A stretch of 6,190 nucleotides of DNA from Saprospiraceae bacterium (lineage in GTDB: Bacteria; Bacteroidota; Bacteroidia; Chitinophagales; Saprospiraceae). A program made the position numbers and the translations under genes. Positions 1 through 5,699 of this stretch are shown piece by piece (position 1 is the first letter of the stretch; each line of letters opens with the position of its first letter). Under the pieces are notes generated by a model. It saw only the letters and a list, made by a program, of their open reading frames with translations. It ran no database searches and had not been told where the DNA came from. The DNA is taken from NCBI GenBank assembly GCA_020436955.1, contig JAGQWW010000166.1:1-6190 (forward strand), in the 5' to 3' direction.

Positions 1-71
1 GGTTCCACCAATTCTCTCTGTTCAAATCCATCTGTTGCCAAAATGGCTACTCTTTTTCCTTGCAACTTCAT
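1..71 (-). CDS. DJ-1/PfpI-family protein, N-terminal fragment (runs off the left edge)
   Basis: The minus strand from an ATG at 71 reads 23 codons without a stop, beginning MKLQGKRVAILATDGFEQ and continuing RELVE. This matches the start of PfpI/YhbO-type members of the DJ-1 superfamily (type 1 glutamine amidotransferase-like fold): a first beta strand (RVAILA) followed by the DxFExxEL loop. Glu17 corresponds to the conserved glutamate that contacts the nucleophilic cysteine in this family. The cysteine itself would lie outside the window. Family members have been described as intracellular proteases, chaperones or glyoxalase/deglycase-type stress proteins, and which applies here cannot be said. 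No Shine-Dalgarno sequence and no TAnnTTTG box were found upstream. The gene points the same way as the glycosyltransferase and murA but lies 455 bp from the former, with a repeat element between, so it is probably a separate transcription unit. Confidence 0.8.
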   Translation of the reverse strand, partial: MKLQGKRVAILATDGFEQRELVE

Positions 72-103
72 ATCGTTCTATAAATTTTGAGGTTAAAAAA
101 TTA

Positions 104-135
104 TTAGTCTTTGGGCTTTGGGTTTTAGTCTTTGG
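104..135. repeat. Short direct repeat TTAGTCTTTGG, two copies
   Basis: TTAGTCTTTGG occurs at 104-114 and again at 125-135, separated by GGCTTTGGGT-like sequence that itself repeats the CTTTGG unit. The stretch is G/T-rich and lies just upstream of the start of the minus-strand DJ-1/PfpI gene. It is a small slippage-type repeat. No function can be assigned. Confidence 0.5.
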
Positions 136-202
136 TTTTCTTTCAGGTTGATTATCAGGTGTTTGTGTAATTGTAACGAGGATTGGTGGGAGGATGTTCA
201 GA

Positions 203-230
203 GGGAAGTAGGGGAATGGGTGAATAGGGG
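203..230 (+). other. Predicted G-quadruplex motif
   Basis: Four G-runs lie at 203-205, 211-214, 218-220 and 227-230, separated by loops of 5, 3 and 6 bases. This satisfies the common G3+N1-7 rule. Two further GGG runs follow at 242-244 and 251-253. The region from about 181 to 262 is almost pyrimidine-free on the plus strand, unlike the A/T-rich gaps elsewhere in the window. It sits upstream of the minus-strand DJ-1/PfpI start, so the G-rich strand would be the non-transcribed template side for that gene. Whether the structure folds in the cell is unknown. Confidence 0.45.
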
Positions 231-300
231 ATTAGGTGAATGGGTAGGCTGGGTATGTGAGGAATAAAAATTTTTGGAAAGTGGTTATTTATGTGGTATG

Positions 301-340
301 CCTGGTGGTCACCCCCCCGAGTCCCCCCTCAAGGGGGGCT
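301..340. repeat. Left terminal inverted repeat (40 bp)
   Basis: Starts CCTGGTGGTCAC, then a C7 run, GAGT, and the C6-TCAA-G6 hairpin, ending in CT. It matches the right arm without a mismatch, which implies recent insertion, gene conversion between arms, or selection on the sequence. Confidence 0.9.
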
Positions 341-454
341 GGTAAATTGCTGAAGCAATTACCTTGTCAATTTTGACTACTATTTGTTGAAGATTTAATT
401 TTTCTAAAATAATTATGGAGGATTTTATCATAAAGTTTGCTTCAGCAAACGAAT

Positions 455-494
455 AGCCCCCCTTGAGGGGGGACTCGGGGGGGTGACCACCAGG
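455..494. repeat. Right terminal inverted repeat (40 bp)
   Basis: Starts with AG, then the C6-TTGA-G6 hairpin, ACTC, a G7 run, and ends GTGACCACCAGG. It is the exact reverse complement of 301-340. In a transcript reading out of the glycosyltransferase gene on the minus strand this arm comes first and could fold alone or with the left arm. No T-run follows, so it is not a standard intrinsic terminator. Confidence 0.9.
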
Positions 495-526
495 TGCATC
501 GCAATAATCTTATTCCCCACCCTACA

Positions 527-1597
527 CTACAACCCACTCAAAAAGGCCACCATCTCTTTTTCCAAATCTATTGCTGGAAACATATCTGCTCTCAGGCCGG
601 GGCGTTGTAATGCTTTTTCGATTCCTTCAGCCAGGTTGAATTCATCCTGGTTCTGACTTGCAAATAATCCTCTTTCGTCTAGTTTTTCAGCCAGATACAC
701 TTGTTCTGTTTGTCCGGGAGTAGGTACCAAAAGGGCGGGTTTGCCTAGCTGTACCAGATCTAAAATGGTTGAGTATCCGGACCTTGAAACGAGTACATCT
801 GCAGATAAGATGGCTTCATTCAAAGCCTTGGAAGTGAGGAAAGCAACAGCTTCGACATTACTGGTCAAATTGACAAATTCCCATTGGTCAGGAAGGCCTC
901 GAACCACCAAAACACGTTTGTCCATTTTGATGGATTGAGCGAATATCTTGTGTTCGAATTCTGAGCGTTTGGGTTCCGGTCCCGATACCACCGCGATGAT
1001 GTCGAAGCTCTTTTCAAGGTTTCCTCCATGCATTCTGGTCAAGGCACCCAGATATCTTTTCTTTTTAAAATTGGCAGGGAAGGATAATTTTCCGGCAAGG
1101 TTATCTTCTCCCGGGAAATCTGGAATCCATACTTCATCAAACTTTTTGATGAGTTGGTGATTGGCAAGATTAACCGGAGCCTCGAAGGCCTTCATGGGTG
1201 AAATTAGATTTACCTGATGCGTAATGAAAACAGATGGAACGTCTTTGGCATAACAACCAAATCGATTATCAGAGATGATAGCATCAATTTTCTCTTTTGC
1301 CAGGATGTCTTGCACCGCTTTTTGTTCTTTGGCGATGGCTGCCAGGACTTTTGCACCTTGCCGTAGCATGGTCCAACCAAAATTGTTGCCTTTGTAATTT
1401 ACATTATACCCAGGCAATTCATAAGCCTTGAGATGCGGGAACTCCTTGGTTAAAAGCTGATAGGGGCCTCCATCAGTTGCAATGATGACCTCTACGTTTA
1501 GTTTTAACAAGGTTCTGATAATAGGGATGCAACGAGTGGCATGCCCTAAACCCCAATTTAATGGAGTAATTAAGATGCGTTTTGCAGGATTGCTCAC
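527..1597 (-). CDS. MurG-like glycosyltransferase (GT-B fold, family 28-type C-terminal domain)
   Basis: A 356-residue protein with a GT-B layout. The N-terminal glycine loop is at residues 14-22 (NWGLGHATR, the GxGH signature of MurG and relatives). Acceptor-domain strands follow around 104-131 (DAIISDNRF, VFITHQVNL). The C-terminal donor-sugar site is at 271-299, with SRSGYSTILDL followed by GKPALLVPTPGQTEQ, equivalent to the GxxTxxE...P...Q region of MurG. It is shorter and more divergent than true MurG, so it probably transfers a nucleotide sugar to another envelope or lipid acceptor. It resembles the MJ1255-type glycosyltransferase group as I remember it. No signal peptide or clear membrane segment is seen. 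The start is GTG at 1597: an in-frame stop lies a few codons upstream, no ATG lies near, and translation from here keeps the whole GxGH domain. It lies 50 bp downstream of murA on the same strand, so it is probably co-transcribed. Confidence 0.85.
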   Translation of the reverse strand: MSNPAKRILITPLNWGLGHATRCIPIIRTLLKLNVEVIIATDGGPYQLLTKEFPHLKAYELPGYNVNYKGNNFGWTMLRQGAKVLAAIAKEQKAVQDILAKEKIDAIISDNRFGCYAKDVPSVFITHQVNLISPMKAFEAPVNLANHQLIKKFDEVWIPDFPGEDNLAGKLSFPANFKKKRYLGALTRMHGGNLEKSFDIIAVVSGPEPKRSEFEHKIFAQSIKMDKRVLVVRGLPDQWEFVNLTSNVEAVAFLTSKALNEAILSADVLVSRSGYSTILDLVQLGKPALLVPTPGQTEQVYLAEKLDERGLFASQNQDEFNLAEGIEKALQRPGLRADMFPAIDLEKEMVAFLSGL

Positions 1598-1647
1598 GAT
1601 TAGTATTGGCTATTTAATAAATAATCAATGGTCAGGTTAATAGCCTT

Positions 1648-2958
1648 TTACACTCTGGTAATTGATGCTCCAATTGCATTCAATCTACCGTCAATGTTTT
1701 GATATCCACGGTCAATTTGGTGAATGTTATGGATGGTGCTTTTGCCATTGGCTGATAAAGCGGCCATCAAAAGTGCCACACCGGCACGAATATCCGGTGA
1801 AGTCATTTCTATACCTCTTAATTGGAATTTACGATTAAGTCCTATTACTGTAGCGCGGTGCGGGTCACATAAAATAATCTGTGCACCCATATCAATTAAC
1901 TTATCAACAAAGAAAAGTCGACTTTCAAACATCTTTTGGTGGATGAGTACTGAACCTTTTGCCTGTGTTGCCATCACCAGGATAATACTCATCAAGTCGG
2001 GTGTAAATCCTGGCCAGGGTGCATCATAAATGGTCAAAATAGAGCCATCAATAAAGGTGTGAATTTCCATCTCGTCTTGAGCCGGCACATAAATATCGTC
2101 ACCTCTAAACTCCATCTGAACACCCATTTTTTGAAAAATGGATGGAATATTTCCTAATTCAGGAATCTGGCAATCTTTTATGGTGATTTCCGATTGGGTC
2201 ATAGCTGCCAAACCGATAAAACTTCCAATTTCAATCATATCAGGCAACAAACGGTGCTCTGTACCACCCAGGCGATCCACTCCTTTAATGGTTAATAAAT
2301 TGGAACCTATGCCTTCAATATTGGCACCCATACGGACCAGCATTTTGCACAATTGCTGTACATATGGTTCACAAGCGGCATTATAAATAGTAGTAGTGCC
2401 CTCGGCCAAAACAGCGCCCATGACAACGTTTGCAGTACCGGTAACCGATATTTCATCCATAAGGATATGGCCACCTTTTAGTTTATCAGCTTCAACATAA
2501 AAAAGACCTCTCCCTTCATCATATTTAAATTCAGCCCCCAATTTTTCAAATCCGAGAAAATGGGTGTCCAACCTTCTGCGTCCGATTTTATCTCCACCAG
2601 GTTTTGGAAGATATGCTTTTCCAAAACGCGCCAAGAGTGGACCAATCAGCATAACAGATCCTCTAATCCTTTTTGCTTTAGCATTGAATTCAGGACTATT
2701 GAGGTATTCCAAATCAATATCAGAGGCTTCAAAGGTGTAAGTATCATCTGCCAACTGTTGGACTTTTACTCCAAGTCCTTCCACCAATCCAATCAGCATA
2801 TTGACATCCAGGATATTGGGAATATTTGAAATGGTAATTTCTTCAGCACTAAGCAATACAGCACTGATAATCTGCAACGCCTCATTTTTGGCACCTTGTG
2901 GTACCAGGTCTCCTTTCAGCCTTTTTCCGCCTATTACCTCAAATGTATCTGGATGCAT
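1648..2958 (-). CDS. murA: UDP-N-acetylglucosamine 1-carboxyvinyltransferase (Asp-type active site)
   Basis: MurA transfers enolpyruvate from PEP to UDP-GlcNAc in the cytoplasm, the first committed step of peptidoglycan synthesis. At 436 residues it is slightly longer than E. coli MurA (419) and appears complete. Visible family residues are Lys24-Asn25 in QGAKNEAL (E. coli K22/N23), the RIRGS segment near 97-101, the active-site loop PGGDKIGRRRLDTH at 120-133, the catalytic Asp321 in PGFTPD (E. coli D305), and Arg417 in QIDRGY (E. coli R397). The odd point is residue 123: the usual Cys115 that attacks PEP and is alkylated by fosfomycin is Asp. The start is ATG at 2958, with no Shine-Dalgarno sequence. 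The gene leads a probable operon with the glycosyltransferase and diverges from cinA across a 141-bp gap. Confidence 0.97.
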   Translation of the reverse strand: MHPDTFEVIGGKRLKGDLVPQGAKNEALQIISAVLLSAEEITISNIPNILDVNMLIGLVEGLGVKVQQLADDTYTFEASDIDLEYLNSPEFNAKAKRIRGSVMLIGPLLARFGKAYLPKPGGDKIGRRRLDTHFLGFEKLGAEFKYDEGRGLFYVEADKLKGGHILMDEISVTGTANVVMGAVLAEGTTTIYNAACEPYVQQLCKMLVRMGANIEGIGSNLLTIKGVDRLGGTEHRLLPDMIEIGSFIGLAAMTQSEITIKDCQIPELGNIPSIFQKMGVQMEFRGDDIYVPAQDEMEIHTFIDGSILTIYDAPWPGFTPDLMSIILVMATQAKGSVLIHQKMFESRLFFVDKLIDMGAQIILCDPHRATVIGLNRKFQLRGIEMTSPDIRAGVALLMAALSANGKSTIHNIHQIDRGYQNIDGRLNAIGASITRV

Positions 2959-3014
2959 AACTTATTCTTGATTTTGTGGTTTATTGTAAAAATGAGTCTC
3001 ATCTCATTCCGATG

Positions 3015-3022
3015 CGAATATA
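3015..3022 (-). promoter_or_regulatory. Weak candidate -7 box for the murA operon
   Basis: Read on the minus strand this is TATATTCG, one mismatch from the Bacteroidota consensus TAnnTTTG. A TTTG lies 24 bp upstream (3050 to 3047), somewhat further than usual for a -33 element. The box is about 56 nt from the murA start codon. No better match exists in the divergent gap, but the call is tentative. Confidence 0.25.
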
Positions 3023-3057
3023 AAAAGTTCATCGGGCTTCTAATTCCAAACGAAGGT

Positions 3058-3065
3058 TAGCTTTG
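3058..3065 (+). promoter_or_regulatory. Candidate -7 promoter box for cinA (TAGCTTTG)
   Basis: TAGCTTTG is an exact match to the Bacteroidota primary-sigma -7 consensus TAnnTTTG. It would place the transcript start near 3072 and leave a leader of roughly 28 nt before the cinA ATG at 3100. No good -33 TTTG is seen at the usual distance, so support rests on the -7 box and its position. Confidence 0.5.
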
Positions 3066-3099
3066 CATTAATTTGAAAATAGACTTTTAACTGAAAACC

Positions 3100-4344
3100 A
3101 TGAAGGTACATATATTGACCATTGGTGATGAAATATTAATTGGTCAAACCGTGGATACGAATTCAGCCTGGATGGGCGAGCAATTGAATCTAATAGGGGC
3201 AGAGGTGGTCGAAATCACATCTGTTAGGGATACCGAAAAAGCTATTCTAGGCGGCTTATCTCATGCAAAAGAAAATGCTGATGTAGTGCTAATTACAGGT
3301 GGGCTGGGGCCAACCAAGGATGATATTACTAAAAAGGTGGTTGCAAATTACTTTGGAGTAAACCTTCGATTTGATGAGCCTACTTATGAAAGGATCCAAC
3401 GGATTTTTGAAAGAATGGGGCGGAAGACGACGGAAAATCACCGGTCCCAATGTATGGTGCCGGAGAATGCAACTTTGCTGCCTAATAAAATGGGAACCGC
3501 ACCCGGCATGTGGTTTGAAGAAAATGGGAAAGTATTTGTGTCTATGCCCGGTGTTCCATACGAGATGAAGTATCTGATGGAAAATGAGGTGATTCCAAGG
3601 TTAAAGGACCAATTTCCTGCATTTCCGATTATTCATAAAACCATTTTAACAGCAGGAGTTGGTGAAACTTTTTTGGCGGAATTGGTCAAGGATTTTGAAG
3701 CTGACTTACCTGAAAATATGAGCCTTGCTTATTTACCTAGCCTGGGAGAAGTCAGATTACGATTAACCGGAAGAGGTGGAGATGCAAAGGACCTGGAAGC
3801 AGAATTAGAAGTAAAATCCAGGGAATTGTATGAATTGGTGAAACCGCATGTGTTTGGATGGGGAAAAGCAAAATTGGCTGAAGCGCTTGGAGCGATATGT
3901 AGAGAAAAGAAACTTATGATTGGAACTGCAGAAAGTTGTACAGGGGGGAATGTAGGCCATGAAATTACTTTAATTCCAGGCTCTTCGGAATATTTCAATG
4001 GAGGTGTAATTTCCTATAGTTATGAACTAAAGACCAGGTTGTTGGGCGTGAGGGAAAGTACCTTAAGTATGTACGGGGCAGTGAGTGAAGAGACCGTACA
4101 AGAGATGGCAATCGGTGCATTACAAGCTCTAGAGGTAGATGTTGCAGTAGCTATTTCCGGTATTGCAGGCCCGGGAGGTGGGACGGACGAAAAGCCGGTC
4201 GGTACGGTGTGGTTTGCAGTTGCCAACAAAAACAATATAAAAACCTACAAATTACAATTGGGAAAAGATAGAGATAAAAACATTGCTTTTAGTACCAATT
4301 ATGCTATGTTTATTCTATATAAATTCATTCAAAATAACTACTAA
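3100..4344 (+). CDS. cinA: CinA-like protein: MoCF-type domain fused to nicotinamide-nucleotide amidohydrolase
   Basis: A full-length, two-domain CinA of 414 residues. The N-terminal half (about 1-170) is the molybdopterin-binding-like (COG1058) domain: GDEILIGQTVDTN at 9-21, ITGGLGPTKDD at 65-75 and MPGVPYEM at 149-156. In characterised CinA this half has ADP-ribose pyrophosphatase activity. The C-terminal part (about 255-410) is the PncC/CinA-C domain, which deamidates NMN to nicotinate mononucleotide in the pyridine-nucleotide cycle. It carries TAESCTGG at 276-283 with the probable catalytic Ser279, GAVSEE at 326-331, and SGIAGPGGGTDEKPVGTVW at 353-371. The protein is cytoplasmic. In some bacteria cinA is tied to competence with recA, but no recA is present here. 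The ATG at 3100 follows an A-rich leader without a Shine-Dalgarno sequence, and MKVHILTIGDE is a normal family start. The gene is monocistronic or ends a unit: the next gene has its own promoter candidate. Confidence 0.95.
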   Translation: MKVHILTIGDEILIGQTVDTNSAWMGEQLNLIGAEVVEITSVRDTEKAILGGLSHAKENADVVLITGGLGPTKDDITKKVVANYFGVNLRFDEPTYERIQRIFERMGRKTTENHRSQCMVPENATLLPNKMGTAPGMWFEENGKVFVSMPGVPYEMKYLMENEVIPRLKDQFPAFPIIHKTILTAGVGETFLAELVKDFEADLPENMSLAYLPSLGEVRLRLTGRGGDAKDLEAELEVKSRELYELVKPHVFGWGKAKLAEALGAICREKKLMIGTAESCTGGNVGHEITLIPGSSEYFNGGVISYSYELKTRLLGVRESTLSMYGAVSEETVQEMAIGALQALEVDVAVAISGIAGPGGGTDEKPVGTVWFAVANKNNIKTYKLQLGKDRDKNIAFSTNYAMFILYKFIQNNY

Positions 4345-4390
4345 CTATTTGAATGTAAAGCATTTGCTGGTTTTGGTACAATTTTTTGAT

Positions 4391-4398
4391 TATTTTTG
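4391..4398 (+). promoter_or_regulatory. Candidate -7 promoter box for the T9SS-sorted protein gene (TATTTTTG)
   Basis: TATTTTTG matches TAnnTTTG exactly and is followed by CAGC. Candidate -33 TTTG sequences lie 15 bp (4372-4375) and 24 bp (4363-4366) upstream, neither at ideal spacing. A transcript starting near 4405 would have about 15 nt before the ATG at 4420 or 36 nt before the ATG at 4441, which favours the second start. Confidence 0.5.
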
Positions 4399-4419
4399 CA
4401 GCGCTTATTTTAAATATTA

Positions 4420-5391
4420 ATGAAATATAACCCCTTTCCAATGAATACTTTAAAACAAATTAGGTTTGTTGTAGGCTTGTTGTTAGTTCCTTTTTTAGGA
4501 TTTTCTCAAGTAGGAGTTACTTCACAAGGTCTAAGTATAACGGTTCCAGCCAACATTCATACTAATGAGACATTTTTAGTCACATATAATGTTTATCATA
4601 ATTTTTCAACAAACGTAACATTTACAATAACTAATGGGTGCAATCAATGTAGCCCAATCGCAGGTAGTTGTACGATCCTAAATCTTGCTCCGTCAACGCA
4701 TGGAACTTGTACAGTTGAATACACTGTTAATGATGTACCTGGTGCAAATGTTACATTTACAGCAACTGCATCATTTACAAATCCTGACGTGCTTCCTCCT
4801 TTCAATTTAGGGACTTTTACCGCATCAAATGAAGTAAGGACGGCTCTTCCTGTCGAGTTGATTTATTTTACCGCATCCAAAGAAGAAAATGTGATAAAAC
4901 TTGATTGGTTGACTGCTTCTGAAATAGATAATGAAGGCTTTTTGGTTGAAAAAAGCCAAGACGGTTCTAAATTCACCGAAATCGGCAAAGTAAACGGCGC
5001 TGGTACCACTTTCGAACAGCAGACCTACACCTTTATCGATGAAGACCCTGGAAAAGGAATTGCATATTACCGTTTAAAGCAGATGGACTTTGATGGTAGC
5101 TATGAATACAGTGAAGTGGTAAGCGTAGCACTTGATGCCAACAATGACCAACCGGTTGTTTACCCTAATCCGGTTAATGGAATGGCTACTTTGAAATTTA
5201 CAGAGGAGCCTAAAGGTCCTGTTGCTGTAAAAATATTCAATACAGTAGGTGTGGAAATGAATCGTTTTGAGATAGATGAAATAGATGGAAAAGAGTGGTC
5301 TTTTGATGTTTCAGACCTTGCTGTAGGAACCTATTTTATCCAAATCGAAAATGGCAGCAATACTTCGTCTATGTTGTTGAAAAAGCTGTAA
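4420..5391 (+). CDS. Secreted protein with four-cysteine N-domain and T9SS type A sorting domain
   Basis: A 323-residue protein that I cannot assign a function. It has a signal peptide (hydrophobic VVGLLLVPFLGFSQ, cleavage probably just before or after Gln30), then a beta-rich, Thr/Val-rich domain at about 31-140 with cysteines at 74, 77, 84 and 97 (C-x2-C-x6-C-x12-C). Next is a module starting LPVEL at 143 (LDWLTASEIDNEGFLVEKS...YYRLKQMDFDG), widespread in Bacteroidota surface proteins. The C-terminal sorting domain has VYPNPVNG at 247-254, KIFNTVG at 271-277 and GTYFIQIE at 303-310, ending SMLLKKL. This tail directs T9SS export and surface anchoring or release. The cysteines probably form disulfides outside the cell. 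The start is uncertain: ATG at 4441 (Met8, MNTLKQIRF...) gives a more typical signal peptide and a longer leader than the ATG at 4420. A diverged paralogue of the N-domain lies downstream at 5700. Confidence 0.9.
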   Translation: MKYNPFPMNTLKQIRFVVGLLLVPFLGFSQVGVTSQGLSITVPANIHTNETFLVTYNVYHNFSTNVTFTITNGCNQCSPIAGSCTILNLAPSTHGTCTVEYTVNDVPGANVTFTATASFTNPDVLPPFNLGTFTASNEVRTALPVELIYFTASKEENVIKLDWLTASEIDNEGFLVEKSQDGSKFTEIGKVNGAGTTFEQQTYTFIDEDPGKGIAYYRLKQMDFDGSYEYSEVVSVALDANNDQPVVYPNPVNGMATLKFTEEPKGPVAVKIFNTVGVEMNRFEIDEIDGKEWSFDVSDLAVGTYFIQIENGSNTSSMLLKKL

Positions 5392-5452
5392 ATAGCTGTT
5401 CAAATTACGATTATTTTTAATCTGAATAGATTTTTTACAAAAAATCCAAGCC

Positions 5453-5470
5453 TTTAACAATTTTGTTAAA
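5453..5470. repeat. 18-bp perfect palindrome TTTAACAATTTTGTTAAA
   Basis: Arms of 8 bp (5453-5460 and 5463-5470) flank a central TT. It lies 61 bp after the stop codon of the T9SS-sorted gene and 13 bp before the terminator stem. It could be a small stabilising hairpin or a dimeric-protein binding site. Nothing in the window says which. Confidence 0.5.
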
Positions 5471-5483
5471 TGCCTATAAATGG

Positions 5484-5539
5484 AAGGGTTTCCAAACATT
5501 ATTTCCCCATACAGGAAATAATGTTTGGAAACCCTTTTT
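5484..5539 (+). terminator. Strong Rho-independent terminator (23-bp perfect stem)
   Basis: The left arm 5484-5506 (AAGGGTTTCCAAACATTATT then TCC) pairs without a mismatch to 5514-5536 around a 7-nt loop CCATACA, followed by a run of five T at 5535-5539. It is oriented for the gene ending at 5391, leaving a 3' untranslated region of about 90 nt. No comparable T-run exists on the minus strand, so it is one-directional. The stem is unusually long for an intrinsic terminator, and the perfect inverted repeat could alternatively be a remnant of a small repeat element. Confidence 0.85.
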
Positions 5540-5581
5540 GCATTTTATTAAAGACAAAATTTTATTGTAAAATCAACTTAG

Positions 5582-5600
5582 TGTGCTTTGCACAATTTTT
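5582..5600 (+). other. Small hairpin followed by a T-run
   Basis: TGTGC-TTT-GCACA at 5582-5594 is followed by A and five T. The stem is only 5 bp, so it is at best a weak second terminator behind the strong one. The rest of the 308-bp gap 5392-5699 holds the palindrome, the main terminator, a pyrimidine tract and a promoter candidate, with no gene that I can support. Confidence 0.3.
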
Positions 5601-5601
5601 A

Positions 5602-5624
5602 CTCCTTTTTCCCTCCCCCCTTTC
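5602..5624 (+). repeat. 23-nt homopyrimidine tract with C6 run
   Basis: Positions 5602-5624 contain only C and T on the plus strand, including T5, C3 and C6 runs. The tract ends 19 bp before the candidate -7 box of the next gene, so it overlaps the place where a -33 element would be. Homopolymer length changes here could alter promoter geometry. Confidence 0.45.
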
Positions 5625-5643
5625 GCTTATACCTGAATATGGT

Positions 5644-5651
5644 TAATTTTA
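5644..5651 (+). promoter_or_regulatory. Candidate -7 box for the second secreted-protein gene (TAATTTTA)
   Basis: TAATTTTA has one mismatch to TAnnTTTG. The segment TTAATTTTACAGC is 11/13 identical to TTATTTTTGCAGC upstream of the first secreted-protein gene, so the two promoters look related in sequence or at least of one type. The leader to the ATG at 5700 would be about 40-45 nt. Confidence 0.35.
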
Positions 5652-5699
5652 CAGCAGGATTTTAACAATGGCTCTTACATACTCAAACAATTAGTTACA

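Larger units (their letters stand above)
301..494. mobile_element. 194-bp MITE/REPIN-like element with perfect 40-bp inverted repeats
   Basis: Positions 301-340 and 455-494 are exact reverse complements over all 40 bases. Each arm carries a C7/G7 run (312-318; 477-483) and a self-complementary C6-TCAA-G6 hairpin (323-338; 457-472). Six bases inside each arm lies a second hairpin: 341-363 on the left and 435-450 on the right. These two share the inverted 12-mer TTGCTGAAGCAA. The centre is A/T-rich and has no coding frame of note; it contains a small palindrome, GTCAATTTTGAC, at 366-377. There is no transposase in the window and no clear target-site duplication. Two inverted hairpin-bearing REP-like sequences around a short spacer are the layout of a REPIN, which is moved in trans by Y1 (RAYT) transposases. 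A MITE is the alternative. The element begins 32 bp beyond the glycosyltransferase stop codon, so it may also shape the 3' end of that transcript. Confidence 0.7.

Noticed and set aside
266..275. AAAAATTTTT palindrome
   Set aside because: A simple A/T palindrome in an A/T-rich gap is expected by chance.
301..494. CRISPR array or tRNA/rRNA within the repeat region
   Set aside because: There are only two copies, in inverted orientation with no regular spacers, and no tRNA or rRNA-like sequence was seen.
741..1160. Plus-strand open frames opposite the glycosyltransferase gene
   Set aside because: They are antisense shadows of a gene with clear family motifs; their translations show no recognisable domain and no promoter or leader supports them.
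527..1597. Calling the glycosyltransferase murG
   Set aside because: It shares the GxGH and donor-site motifs, but the rest diverges from MurG and it does not sit in a division/cell-wall cluster with murC or ftsW, so the symbol is not justified.
1724..2829. Plus-strand open frames opposite murA
   Set aside because: They overlap a full-length, highly conserved gene on the other strand and have no features of real proteins.
3371..4235. Additional frames inside cinA on both strands
   Set aside because: They are shadows of cinA, whose two domains are intact from start to stop.
5311..5499. 62-codon minus-strand frame over the end of the T9SS gene and the terminator
   Set aside because: It covers the conserved sorting-domain tail in antisense and runs into the terminator stem; no independent support.
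5668..5694. Eight-codon upstream frame MALTYSNN ending 5 nt before the second secreted-protein start
   Set aside because: A leader peptide is conceivable, but the frame has no regulatory codon bias, no attenuator structure and is short enough to be chance.
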